This document shows positions 1-12,400 of a stretch of 64,000 nt of DNA, one piece after another. The stretch spans positions 41,819,001-41,883,000 of the forward strand of contig JAZHRO010000055.1 in assembly GCA_037157565.1 (NCBI GenBank), written 5' to 3'. This DNA comes from Thalassia testudinum. Taxonomy: Eukaryota; Streptophyta; Magnoliopsida; Alismatales; Hydrocharitaceae. How positions within the stretch are numbered: position 1 is the first letter of the stretch; every line of letters begins with the position of its first letter. A program made the position numbers and the translations under genes. The notes under the pieces are model-generated. The model was not told the origin of the DNA. It saw only the letters and a program-made list of their open reading frames with translations, and ran no database searches.

Positions 1-1783
1 ACTTGACGATGAAGGTTTAACCTACCAAAAATGGCATGGGGACCTGCTTGTGAAGAAGACAAAGAAGTTGGGGGACTATTTGTAAGAAAATTCAAAAGTT
101 AAGGGTCTGAATGAGATAGAAAGAGTCAGACTAGACCAAAATGCAAACTTGGTCAAGATGATCTCAGATTGGGCCCAGGTTTTGGTACAAACCTAATTTG
201 GACCCCAGGAATCTAATGGTGAAGTTAGATTTAGGTTTTAAACAAGTTTGATTGGGTAATTTATACAAAAACCTAAATTAGGGCAATTGTCTATTTGAGA
301 CTCTGTTTTGGGTCAAGACGGGTTCTGATGGTCAAATTGAAGGTTTCAAACCCTAGAGGATATTTTTTTATGAATTTTAGAGGGTTTAGGTGAATTTTAT
401 CCTGACCAGATCCTCAATTAATTAAGCTGATTTGTTTTTAGGGTTTTAAAAGTCATTTAATTCTCAAAACACGTGCAAACCCTTTTCTATCTGTTCTAAC
501 CCACTTGTTAGCTTTTTAGGACCATTTGACCTTTAATTACCCCTTGGGAAAACCCGTGATTATACTGCATTCATGATATGATGGTAAAATTACAGTTTTA
601 ACCCTATTTTCTTGTCTTTACCTCAGAATGACTTTGTAATAAAATATAGCTCTCTGGCAGTTATGTAGGAGCATTTAATGACTTAATTGGATCAAAATGA
701 GCAAGTTATGGCTCATAATTGTGTTCCCATCAGATATTGAAAATCCCTTAAGTGAAAATTAGATTCTCAGAAAATTGTAGTAGATTTTGGGTAGAGCCTC
801 CAATCAACATAGTTGATTCGCCTTGGCTCTACAATACATTCAAGCCCATGAAAACCTTGAATCATGACAAATCTGATCATGGCTCATCTGAGGGGAACTT
901 AACAGTCTCAAATTCACAGCCATGATCTCAATCACCCAAAAATAAATTGATTCACTTGATCACAAATCCTTGAAAACCAAAATGATTCAAAATCTCACGA
1001 TCTTGCTTTAAAATTCAAATCAAAAATCGATCGAGCAACCAATTCCTTTTCAAATCAGATCAAGGACCTTTGTGAGCAAATTGAAGTGAGTAGGAGACCC
1101 CTAGGTGGATTTAAGCGCAAATCCTCATCTCGAAGATTGAAAGCAATGGGATGGGGATTTGACTCCAAATGAATGGGTGAATTGAGGATTAAATTGCGAG
1201 GAAATCTGAAGTGAAATGAAAACCTGTAGAGGGAAAAAAACAGTGACTAGTGTGTGGGTGAATTCGTCTCCTCTGATCCGAAGTGATCAGAGGAGGTGAA
1301 ATTGTGGGATCTATGCTAATTCTACTCCTAAACTACACTACAAGCATGCACAGCAAATCAGATCTATTCTATATCTAAATTCTACTGCTAAACTATCTAA
1401 TTACGCTACAGCTAATCTAAAAATCAGCCTAATCTAAAAGGAGGAATGGGACCTTTGGATCTCCACCGGGTGGATGGAGAGGAAGAACGGAGGAAGTGCT
1501 ACACCGGAGTGAAAACACTCTAGTGGAGTTCAGGGTCGCCCTCAGGTGCTACAGAGTCCTTAGCGGTGAGGAGAGTCAGGGAGAAAGTGGAAATTCATAG
1601 CCGGTGGCCGTGAAAATGGGGAAATGTGAGGAGTGCTGGAGTGGACAAATGATCGCCTCGAGAGGTGTAGGAGGGAGCGATCTCTCGCGTGTGCGGCTGT
1701 GGAGCTCCTTAAGTAGATTGAAGAGTGAATCTCCTCACCGCGCAGGTGAAATTAGGCGCTAAGGGTGTAACGAACGCGCGCTT

Positions 1784-1860
1784 CAGACATCTTTTAAAAC
1801 GTCTGGGAAGTGGCCCAGACGTCTGACCAGACGTCTGGAACCACTTCCAGACGTCTGGGA
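1784..1860 (+). promoter_or_regulatory. U3 palindrome array of LTR A (CAGACGTCTG sites, 12/20-bp phase)
   Basis: Sites aligned to CAGACGTCTG start at 1784, 1796, 1816, 1828 and 1848, so the spacings are 12, 20, 12 and 20 bp. Three have the exact GACGTC core, and two are perfect CCAGACGTCTGG dodecamers. The array ends about 120 bp before a TATA-like CTTAAAAGG at about 1980. GACGTC is the C-box core bound by plant bZIP factors; a U3 enhancer role is inferred. Confidence 0.6.
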
Positions 1861-2308
1861 ATCGGTTATTGTTGGCACGCGCGATTCGTCTGCGCACTTA
1901 CGCTCTCTCCCTCTCTTTTTCCCTCTCTCCTGCGGCCGCAGACCACCCTGTCCCACTCTCTCTCTCCTCCTCGCTCGGCCTTAAAAGGCCACGCCCTCCC
2001 CCTCACTCCCGTCACCTTTGCCCCCTCCCTCTTCTCCTTCCAGTCGGTGCGCGAGAGCGAGCGCGAGTGAGCGGCGGCAGCGACAGCCGCGGCGGGTGCA
2101 GGAGGAGGTGCTGCGCGGGGGAGGAGGCATCGGCCGTGAGGGCTCGAGCCTGCCGGGGCAGCGGGAGCCGGCCGACGGGGGTGCAGCAGACCTGAGGTGG
2201 CGCGGCAGGCCTGCTGCAGCTCGAGCAGTAGGCGGAGCACTCGCAGCGCGGCCGTGCGTCGCGAGCGGAGGGCGAGTGGCGCCCTGGTTCTGGAAAATTT
2301 TTCAGAAT

Positions 2309-2655
2309 CAGACGTTTGTGATTCCAACCAGACGACTGGGAAGAAGTCTGGAAGACTGTCCAGACGTCTAAAAGGTGAGTTATTTTCATACCTTCTTCCT
2401 TTCCTACGACCGTCCGTACTGAGAGAGAGAAATGGGTACGCGCAGGTTCGGGGATTCGCATCCAACGCGAATCAGACGTCTGGCTGCAGTGCCAGACGAC
2501 GGGAACGACTTCCAGACATCCTGGGTGACAATCGGATGTCTGGGAACTAGGCCAGACGCCCCCGCAGGCTTCTGGACGTCTGAGAGACCACGCAGAGCAA
2601 GGTAACCCCTGATCCACTTTTTAAGACGTCTGGAATAAGTTCCAGATGTCTGATT
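2309..2655 (+). repeat. Second palindrome array of LTR A, downstream of the TATA-like box
   Basis: Sites start at 2309, 2329, 2341 and 2361 (20, 12, 20 bp). A strictly 20-bp-phased run follows at 2473, 2493, 2513, 2533, 2553 and 2573, and a final pair at 2623 and 2643. Several have CpG-decayed cores (GACATC, GATGTC). This array would lie in the transcribed part of the LTR. Confidence 0.7.
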
Positions 2656-5256
2656 TTGCACTGTTTCGTCATTTTCGACCCGTTTAGGGCCCATTCAGAG
2701 TCTGTTTTCCGCGTTTCGAGTTGCGTGCTTTTCGAAATTACATCCTCTACTCGTCTACAGTAGCTATGTACTATTTTGAGAAACTCCGTGTGTTTGATCC
2801 TTGTGATAGGACCCCGTTCCGTTGCAGTCTCGGGGGTTGCGGAGGCATGCGGGATTCCCGACCACGCCCCCAGTACTCCTGTTGTAACCGATAGAGTGGC
2901 TTTAAGTATAATCTGTTAAATTATGAACCCATAAATAGAACCTAGGACATTGCATGAATCCTAGGAATGAGAAATAGAATGAATGGTAGATCCTAGGGTG
3001 TTGCATGAATCCTAGGGCTGGAAAACTAGATTGTATGATAGATCCTAGGATGTGGCATGAATCCTAAGACGGGAAAACTAGTGGAATGTATGAATACTGC
3101 AGTCTTGGAAAATGTGGAAAGGAAACAATAGCTGCCTGTGAATTGAATTAACAGCTGCCTGTTATGAATAAATAAACGTGATTGAGAATATGGATTGTAA
3201 GAACGTGAAACTGGAAAGTGAAACCTGGATGTTCTGAGTTAAAAGAGCTGGAACCCTACGGGGAATTAGGAGTAAAACTCCTGGAAAGTGAATGGAATAG
3301 AATTGGGGAAGTGAGCTGGCCCTTGAGTACGGAGTACCAAGGAGAGCGACTGTCCCCCAGTTTAGTGCAGAGCGGAGCCAGCCGCCCCAGGGACCCGGGG
3401 TTAGGACTGGCCACTCTGTACCGACTTGCTGGCCCTCGTGTACGTAGTACCGAGGAGAGCTACTAGTGTAGGGAGGTACTAGCTACCCCACGGGCCCCGG
3501 GGTTCTGCTAGCCTCCTACACCAACTTGTTAGGCCCACTGGGGCAAACCAGGGTAGTCAGGAGAGGGTGCGCGGACTGTGGAGGGGCAAGGCCCCTGTTT
3601 GGTTACTGTGGAGGGGTTGGACCCCTGTTACTGAGAGGGCTCTGCCCTGTACTGGTTCCGTGTTGTGCTTTGGGCGCACCCGTTAACGGAAACGACTGAC
3701 CGCATGCCAGTGCGGGTTAGCTACCCGTGCGTTTACCACGCGTGTCGTAGTCACCGTTACGTCTGTCAGTGACCTTGGGGTGGTTGACTGAGAATAGGAT
3801 CACCACGGAGGACTCTCCCGGCCAGGAGAGCACCACGTGCTACTTCTACTGTTCGGAAAAGACTGCAATCAAGATCGTTTCCACGAGGAACATTCGAGAT
3901 CAAGTGAAGGATCTGAGAAATAGATAAATTGTGAAACAATAGAAAGACGTAAATAAAGGAAGAAAGAAAATTAAAACAGCTACTGTACACTTTTCTGTTT
4001 CTTTAGTTTATCTGCCACTCTACTCAGCGTTTTGCTGACGTGTTACACTCGTTACATTTCAGGACCAGGTGTTGAGCAGCCAGGGTCAGCGACTGCAAAG
4101 GACGCTGGGCCGAGTAGGGTCCAGTAGAGTTACCACTGTTCTCTTGTACCTCTTTTTGGTTCCACTGTAGTGAGTAGTTCTTGTTTCCGCTGTACTTTTC
4201 TTTACTTGCAGTTCATATTATGTTATGAATGTTGTTCTACTGTTGTGGCGGTACATACTGTAGTGGTTTCTTTCCTTACTGCTGTATTTTCGTACTGTTA
4301 GTTATATTCATGCTGAATGTGGTTTATTTTACTGCTCTTTTGGTTACTTCCTCGTTGGATGACCTGGTCTTGGGATTAGTCGAGTCGGTCCGGTTCTCGT
4401 GTCTCGTAGGGACTCGGGAATCGGGTCGTTACAAAGGGTTTGGATGGTGAGGATGAGAGGAGAGAGTGCACGCGAGGGTCTAATCAAAAAGTGGTTGTAG
4501 GATGGGATCTGGGTGAGGTGGTGATGCTACGAGCCGATTTGCATGAAGCTTCCAATCAAGGAGAGCCACAGATCAGGAGTAAAGGAGGATCAACGGCCAA
4601 GATTGGTGGAGTTCTTCATGCGCTACAGTGCACGCGAATGGCTGCAAGTGCACTAGGTTGTTTTGGAGAAATTGCAGGGAACACCCCTCAATGAAGGGGT
4701 AGAAATATTACATAGAAACCCATAAGTGGTGAAGAAATGTTTCAGAGCAGTCCTTAAGGGCTTAAAAATAGGTCCCTGCAGCTTACAAATAAGTCCTTAG
4801 AGGTTTTCTAGTGAATGAAATGTAATGTACTAAGGACCTAAATGTAAATCTTTAATTGTAAGGCCCTAATGATGTCCAAATGCACCCAAATTTTTATATA
4901 AGCTTAATTGAACATTTAAGAAGTAAATTACATTTTTTATTTGAACTTTTAAACTCATTTGTGTGTTCAATTTGCATTTGGATTAACCTTTTTCAAAAGA
5001 ATATCTCATTTAATGACCTAATTATGCATTTTTAACACAGAATTGATGTTTTAGGTATTTTTCTCTATTTCTCACACTTAACCCTTTTTATGTATTAATT
5101 TGATATTGTTTAACCTAATTTCTAACTTAACTTAGGCGATTTAGCTATAATGAGTCGCAATTCATCAATAAGCCCAAGGAGATGTACAACGGAAATCACC
5201 TTGTGAACTGCCACAATATACCTGACTATGAAACCCAAAAACATGCCAGTAAAAAC

Positions 5257-7367
5257 TGTTACAACCCGGCTCCTGAATTCCTACAGGATACAAGACTGGA
5301 CTGACTCAACTGATCCCAAGACCCAGTCGTCTAACGAGAAAGTAACTAAAAAGTAGGAAAGTAAACCACATTCACTATACTAAGCAACTAACAGTAAAAA
5401 GGTACAGCAGTAAAGAGAGTAAAAACTGCTATAGTATATATCATCACCACAACAGTAGAAAGTAATAAAGTACACGAACATAAAGTATAGAACATAAAAG
5501 TACAGAACATAAAGGTACAAGAGTCTACTCACTACTACAAAAGGAGTACAACAAAAGAACTACAGCTACTGGGCTCTACTAGGCTCAACACCCTCTATAG
5601 CCGTAGACTCTGGCTACTCAACACCTGGACCTGAAAAGGGTTATGAGTACACAAAGTCAGCGAACGCTGAGTAGAGTAGCAACCAACTAACTAAAGCAGT
5701 AAAAGTGGACAGGTAGCTATTTATTTCATTTACTTTATTTCACAATTTATTCCTTTTCACCCATTGGTTTATTTATCAGATCTCTTTCTTGATCTCGAAT
5801 GTTCCTCGTGGGAACGATCTTGATTGCAGTCTTTTCCGAAGAGTAGAAGGCACACGTGGTGCTCTCCTAGCCGAGAGAGTCCCCCGTGGTGATCCTACAC
5901 CCAGTCAACCACCCCAAGGTCACAGACAGACGTAACGGTGACTACGGTACGCACGATAAGCGCACGAGTAGGTATCCCGCACTGGCACGCAGTTAGTCGT
6001 TTCCGCTAACGGGTGCGCCCAAAGTACAGCATGGAACAGTATGAGGCCTAGCCTTCTCAGTAACAGGGTTCTAGCCCCTAAGAACCAAACAGGGGTCTCG
6101 CCCCTCCACAGTCCACACACCCTCTCCTGACTACCCTGGTTTGCCCAGTGGGCCTAACAAGTCAGCGTGGGCAACTAGCTGAACCCTAGGCCCCGTGGGG
6201 TGGCTAGCTCTCTCCCTACACTAGTAGCTCTCCCCGGTACCATGTATGCGAGAGCCAAAAAGTCGGTACAGAGTGGCCAATCCTAACCCCGAGTCCCAAC
6301 CCAAGGACAGCTACCTCTGCTCTGCACTAAATAGGGGGGACAGTCGCTCTCCTTGGTACTCCGTACTCAAGGGCCAGCTCACTTCCCCACTCACATTTCC
6401 AGATCCATTTCATTTATTTCCAGGAGCTCTACTCCTAATTTCCCGTAGGGTTCATGCTCATATTCCTCATGCCATGCCATACCAGGTTTCATCATTTCTA
6501 TTTCCATTCTCAGGTTATACATGTGCTGCTTGTATTGCTATCCATTGACATTTCCATACTCAGGTTATACACAGGTAGCTCGTATTTCCATCATTCACAT
6601 TACTATTCTCAATTTATATACATGCAGTTCGTATTATGCCATTTAACGTATAAAACAGGAAAGTTACATGCAACAGTTAACTAGCACAAGTACTTCATAT
6701 TTCACAGGCAGCTGTTATTCATTTGCAGGCAGTTGTTATCATTTCTATCTACTCATTCAAGACTGCAATTCATTCATCCAATACAGACATTTCCAGTATT
6801 TCTCGTCCTAGGATTCATGCCATATCCTAAGTTCTAATCATTCATTCCACACATGCATTTAGGTTTGTAATTAAATTAGGGGAAGCCACTCTACCAGTAA
6901 ACCCAGGAGTATTGGGGGCTTGAATGGCAGGCTCACGTGCCTCAGCAAGCCACGAACCCACAACGGAACGAAGTTCTATCACAAGGAACAATCATAAGGG
7001 AACTATCAGAACAGTATGGAAAGCCTTCTAACAAGTAGAGGAACTCACAAGGAACACAACGGTATCTTATTTGCGTAAAATGAACCTCAAACGGACCCTA
7101 AATGGGTCAAAAAATAGGATTTCTGTCTCAAATCAGACGTCTGGAACAACTTCTAGACGTCTTAAAAGTGTTCAGTAACGTACCTCAAGTTTTGCATCAA
7201 TCCTCAGACATCCAGGAACTTTTTTGGACCGTCTGGACCCAGCTTCAGACGTCCGACCACCTCTCCGGATGTCTGGAAGTGCTTCTAGTCGTCTGGTAAT
7301 CTCCCTAGATTTCTGAAATGCGTGGACGGGCATGCCCCGTGCCTTCCCGAAGCAGTTCCTGCACGAA
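5257..7367 (-). mobile_element. Truncated LTR, copy B, same family as A, C, D and E
   Basis: It starts TGTTACAACCCGG at 5257 and follows copy D (37809 onward) block by block. Shared blocks include the 'tggtttgcccagtgggcctaacaagtc' region and the first palindrome pair (CAGACGTCTG at 7134 and a TAGACGTCTT-type site at 7154, 20 bp apart). Similarity stops near 7367, after 'cagttcctgcacg'. The U3/TATA half is missing, so the copy is truncated and probably not promoter-competent. No matching 3' target-site duplication was found. Confidence 0.7.
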
Positions 7368-9600
7368 ATCCACCAAATCTCCTCAAAAAGGCATGCAACA
7401 GGGTAGCAGCAGAATAGTGGTTTGCTCTTAAGCATAAGAATCTCCTCAAAAAGATTCAAATCAACCCTAAGAATTGATTAAGAACATCAAATTAGAATTT
7501 TGATAGGTGCAGCAATGCTCTCAAGCTTCGTCGCCTGGGCTTGAATAGTGGTTTGCTCGTCAAACCTACTCAATGATTCTCAGACCTAATCAAAACCTAG
7601 AATAGGTTCTAAATGAGCTTCTCAAGCTTCTAAATGTAAATCCAAGCTCTTCTCCTTAAAGAAGTTGTTTACTCAGCTCCGCTGGAGTTGAGGAAGATGA
7701 TTACCTATATAAGGGATTAATCATTAAAACACAACTTCAACACATAGATTTTGATCCTTCGATCAAGATAAGCTGATTTGGAGCAATGCACAAAGTTCCA
7801 AGCTCTGTAGAACTCGTTTGATATCGTCGGAGCTCGCTAGAGCTCTAGTGGAGGTTGAGATACATAATCGAAGATCAAATTTCCAAGAACAAGGCCAAGA
7901 AAAGTATCAAATGAATCCTGAGGCTATAACGAACCTCAATAACACATTAATTTAATCAATTGATGATCAGATATATGGATTAATCAATAAATTCAGTATG
8001 AATGCATCTTGAGCTTGCCAGAACTCAAGAGTTGTCCTCTCACTCAATTGAGTGAGGGGAAATGCTCAGGGCAGTGAGGTGATGGTGTGTGTGAGTGTGA
8101 TTAGGTGAAATCACTCCTCTTGAGCTATTATTGACAGCAGCTCAAAAGGTTGAGTCGAATTAGGCAATCTTGATATAATGAGTTACTTATCAAATTAAGG
8201 GGTGGAATGAGGCCCTGGAGTGATGAAAAGGTGACAAAGGACGTCTTGTGAGTGTGATTTAGCTCAGATCCTTCCACCATGGACAGCAAAGGAGGTCTAG
8301 TGAAGGTGAGTGGATTAGGTGGATAAGCTACTCAAATTAAGAGGAAAAGAAGCGGATTGTGATCGTGGAAGAATAAGGAAGGTGATTAAGTGATCTAATG
8401 AGTGAAAGAAGGCTCAGCGAGCAGGAATTGGCTCATCGGAGCTGTGGAAGATGACACTAAAACTAAGCTAAACACTACTCTAATTCCCTAACTAAATACA
8501 CTATATTAATCTACAATGAAATCTATAACTAATCTATTGTTACTTGGACGAAATGAGGGTTAGAAGACTCTATCGAAGTCCATAACGAAGGAGGAAATAG
8601 AGGGGTAGAGGAAGAGCTCCGGTAGAGGTGAAGAACAACGTGAATAGGAGGTGGACAACGGTGTAGCCTCGTCCGAAGACGCGGTGGACTACGGCAGAGG
8701 CAGGGAGGAGGTTGTTCTCCTCGGAGAAGATCGGAGGTGGAAGGTCGAAGTTGTCGAAGTTTGGGATTGAATAGCCTATTGAACGACCGCAGTAGGGGAA
8801 ATAGGAAGAGGGTCACTCAACCATAATCAGAGGGGTAGGGGGTATTTATAGGTGGAAATTGAGGTGGAGGTGAAGGTATATAGACGCAATCGTGTCCAGG
8901 TACGTCGATTTAGGCGTCTTCATCTCCGATGACGGTGAAATCACCATGTCGGAGTTTGTTAGGATAGGGAAGATTAAAGCCATTGGATCTGGAGGAGAAA
9001 GTGAACTTAGTGCTGGCAGTAATGGCGAAGGTGTTTGGACGTGAGATTGGCGGTCATCAAAGGATATGAGAACCGAATATCAAAGACCGTCCAAAGCTGA
9101 TGAAGAAGACAACTCATCACAGGGGTATTTTTGTAAATATAAAGGACCAGAATGAAATACAAGGTTTCAAATGAAACAGAGTTAAGGACCTAAATGTAAA
9201 CAGTAAATTTCAAGGCTTATTTTAATTTATTTCTTTTTCAACTTTTTAGATATAATTATAAATTAGGTAAATATTATATTTATGCCTTGAAATTATATTT
9301 TTTCCCCTTTTAGCTATATTTATTTAAATGATTAATTTAATTAAGTTAATTACATACTTATGTCATAATATTAATTAAGTTAGTTTAAATACTAAATATC
9401 TAGCTAAATGATTATTAATTGAGTCCAAATTATTAATTAAATTATTATTAATATTAATTAATATTTAATTTAGTGTTTTTAACTTATTTTACATGTCCTT
9501 AGTCTTTTTACCCCTATAATATAATTAACCCTATATTTAATATATTCTCAGTTAATTAACTAGGGAAACTAGTTAATTAATGATAATTAGGAGTCATGAT
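7368..9600. repeat. Non-coding region resembling the long LTR-like elements
   Basis: No gene is supported. Composition and short blocks recall elements 1 and 2: a run of 'ctaac/ctaat' units at 8460-8510, 'ggacctaaatgtaa' near 9188, then a long AT-rich tail (9230-9590). A perfect 18-bp palindrome (CTCACTCAATTGAGTGAG) sits near 8040. It may be a third, more diverged copy of that family; no ends were found. Confidence 0.3.
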
Positions 9601-11522
9601 AAGTCCCCCATCAGCCACCCTCCTGGCCGAGAAGACGGCTTATACCCCTCAAGTCACCACTCTTCGTCACCCTGGGGTCATTACGGAAAAGGGTGGTGGT
9701 TACGTTGTATAATGTAAACACGTACAAGTACTATATACACTGAACCACAGATAGCCAATGACCCACCCACCAACTAAGAAAGAACCAAACCTCGAGCATG
9801 CATCCTGCTATCTCAGTTGGCTGCTAAGCCTAACCAAAGAGTCGTAGGGAGGCCAGCAACTCCCTTAAGCAACCCCTGAAACTGGTATTAAACGACCAAA
9901 GCTACAGCCAAAATCCGATGAGTAGCGGGGATAAAATCAATTATCTAATTCTTTTAATTCCTGACAAATACGTCGTACTATTATTTAATCACTTTTAGAT
10001 AACTGTATCATTTATTGGTATCCAATCAAACCATGCCAACGATTATACTTTTTAATTCTAGAATTACCAGATATTCACGTTATTCTCCAACTTATCCATT
10101 TACAAGTAGTTTCCAAATTATGACAATGATCTCATGTTATTTATCAATTAATGAACAAAACAGAACTCATTTCACGGAAATCGGAGTTCGTTTCACACAT
10201 ACCATGATAAGGTCACTTTTAAACATTTAACAATCAATATTCTAGTTATATCAATTCAATTTACATTTAAGTACCCAAAACATTAATCATAACCCCTACC
10301 GAGTTCCAAACTTAGCAAGGAGAGGAAACACACATCAACAAGCACGAGATACGCGAAGAAGCATGCGAAACGGGTCCGCAATACCCAAAAACACATCAGA
10401 AATAAAGGAATGGTAGACTATTCTACCTAACATCATCGGAGGATCACGGTGACTTTGAATCATGCACATAGGGCCTGGGGGCAAACTTCACACCTGCCTC
10501 GAAATCTACGCATGTACCGGGGTAAGACCTAGTTCACATGGACCAAAAATAGGGTTGAAGACACCTAATCACGTGTCTGATTTTTCACTAAGGAAAGAGT
10601 TCTCAAAAACTAAAATGAATGATACCAACGCGTAGTATGTGTTGATACGATTTCAATGGTACCTTATTCATCTAAATCCAAGGTTAGGAAGGCCTCGAAC
10701 CAGTCGAAAACGTGCGAAAGGGTCACTAGACCAGACCGAACTGGCTGGTCTAGTCAAACCGACCGTCGACCCATAGCCTGACAAGTGTCGACTAGCAAAT
10801 GTCGTGCACCGTGTGCTCTGGATCGCGTCAACCTTCTTTGCGGCCGCTTGATCTACCACGCATCAAGATCTCTCACGCCCGCACTTCCCCCTTCACATGA
10901 GCGTGACAGAATGCACGTGCCTAAGCATGTCCCCCGTGCAACATGTGGCTCACATCCGTGGCCTGCCGTCGAATCGAACGGCCTAGTATGTAGCCATTGA
11001 AGCCTCCATGAAATTTGTGGTGGGAAGCCCACATTTCTTGAAATTATGTGTAAGTCCCTACGAATTTCAATTAGGATTTCTAATTGAAATCCTAATTCCT
11101 TTTCTCTCTTCTCTTAGGTTTAGAAGGCTCTTTGAACTAATGATGACCCAAGACCCAAGGGGGTCCCTTTTATAGACTCAAATTCGATTGTGATATGATT
11201 AGTGGGGTGAAATAACCAAAATATCCTTAAGGTTGAGCCTACCTTACATTTAGGTCCTTTTCGACTTGTTTTGGCTATAACTTGAGCTATACACCTCGGA
11301 ATTGCGTGAAACAAGCGTCGTCGAAAAGCTTGCAATGAGAGGAATCCAACAATACTATACATGTCACCCTCTTGACTACATTTAACTAGGGTTGACTCAA
11401 AATACACATTTTTTTGCAATTTAAGGTGGTGCTGACACTAACACCAACCACGACTGGGTTTCCGGGTTCAAATTGACCCGAACCACCCTAAATGACTCGG
11501 GACTTGGATATTGGGACATTAC
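9601..11522. repeat. LTR-like non-coding region ending in GGGACATTACA
   Basis: There is no convincing ORF. The right end (gactcgggacttggatattgggacattaca, 11493-11522) resembles the end of LTR A in layout (gactcggg...tcgttaca) and abuts a decayed copia fragment. It could therefore be an LTR end inserted into that fragment. A start and target-site duplication were not found. The 10660-11010 part is GC-richer than its surroundings. Confidence 0.3.
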
Positions 11523-12400
11523 AACAATGACAAAGTTTGTTGATGGAGTGAGCTTGGCAAAATGACTTTGCAGTGAATAACTAAGTCTTGTAGCACTCTC
11601 CTCATCCATAAGGCTTTTGAACACACAAAAGTAGCAACAATGTATTTAACTTTGGTTGCTGATAAAGCTACTTCTTGATTTTTTTTTTTTTTAGAATGAA
11701 TATACAAGTGATCTCATGTTCCAATAGTACTGTTAGAATCTATTTTATTGCCATCATAATCAACATAAGAAATTTGGTCCAAACTAAGAGCCTTGGGGTA
11801 AAATAGTTCATATTCTTGTTTGTCTACTAGATGTTTGAAAATCTTTCTGACAACATTCAAGTGCGACATCTCAAAATTGGTTCAAAGTTTTGTACATACA
11901 CATATAGCAAAGATGGTATCATGTCAATTAGTTGTTAAGCATGACGAAGATCCAATCATTACTTTGTCTCTTTTAGTTAACTTTCTTTCCTTCCTTATCA
12001 TTCTCTAAGTGTAGGGTAGTAGTCGTGGGTGTATTTTTATCCTTAGAAGTGTTTGTTTCAAACTTCTAAAGTATCTCCTTAGTATACATAGGTTGACTAT
12101 TAAAGTTTCGTGATCCATCTGCTAAATATGTAATCCAAGGAAATATTTTAGCTGGCCAATTATATTTATTTCAAACTCCTTTTCCATTGTTTTAGCAAAT
12201 TCTCTATACAAAATCCTCTTTCTATTCCAAAGATTATATAATTAGCATACATCTATATTACCAATGTATATCACTTCGTCTCTTGATAAAGAGTGTTGAG
12301 TCAACTTGTTTGACTCTAAATCCAAAGTCAACTAAAAGGTTGTAAGTCATTCATACCAAGTTTTTAGTGCTTGTTTTAATCTATGCAATTCATTTTTAAG
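11523..12400 (-). pseudogene. Decayed Ty1/copia RNase H / RT 3' fragment
   Basis: On the minus strand, translation around 11519-11707 gives a copia RNase H-like stretch containing KKKNQEVALSATKVKY and ALWMRRVLQDL. Further right (about 11740-11790) comes YVDYDGNKIDSNST, a degenerate match to the SDADWAGD..DRKST region of copia RNase H. Around 12060-12090 there is an 'MYTKEIL' piece like the copia motif before RNase H. Stops and frameshifts are frequent and no LTR is attached. This is a fossil fragment with no expected function. Confidence 0.65.

Larger units (their letters stand above)
1766..4433 (+). mobile_element. Solo LTR, copy A, Tekay-like gypsy family
   Basis: The LTR begins TGTAACGA and ends TCGTTACA, so the termini are inverted and of TG...CA type. 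It is flanked by a perfect 5-bp target-site duplication, AAGGG at 1761-1765 and 4434-4438. Length is 2,668 bp. The family is assigned because the same sequence, reversed, forms both LTRs of the full-length minus-strand gypsy element at 37809-49857. No internal domain lies on either side, so this is a solo LTR left by recombination. It contains a palindrome array at 1784-1860, a TATA-like CTTAAAAGG near 1980, a GC-rich leader at about 2040-2280, and a second array at 2309-2655. Long frames across it are spurious. Confidence 0.9.
1..5167. mobile_element. Non-coding LTR-like element 1, split by solo LTR A, 5' end outside window
   Basis: No coding capacity is visible. The stretch resembles the right part of element 2 (about 51600-54250). 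Both share a run around 'ctctagtggag...cagggtcgccctcaggtgctac' (1520-1555 versus 53285-53320), a 'ggacctaaatgtaa' block (4836 versus 53920), and a similar end (ttagctataatgagtcgc... versus ttaactatgatgagccac...). The proposed right end, ...ATTCATCA at 5167, corresponds to ...CACCTCA at 54250 in copy 2. Solo LTR A interrupts it at AAGGG, and similarity to copy 2 resumes after that insertion. It is probably a very long LTR, perhaps from a Tat/Ogre-type gypsy element, because those have multi-kilobase LTRs. That class is inference, since no internal domain is attached. Confidence 0.5.

Noticed and set aside
2473..2592. CRISPR-like array (conserved core with variable spacers)
   Set aside because: The repeat core is only about 10 bp and palindromic, the spacers are about 10 bp, the setting is a plant LTR, and no cas-type gene is present.
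7368..11522. Solo LTR with defined ends and target-site duplication
   Set aside because: The right end looks LTR-like, but I could not find a matching left end or duplication, so only a low-confidence region is reported.
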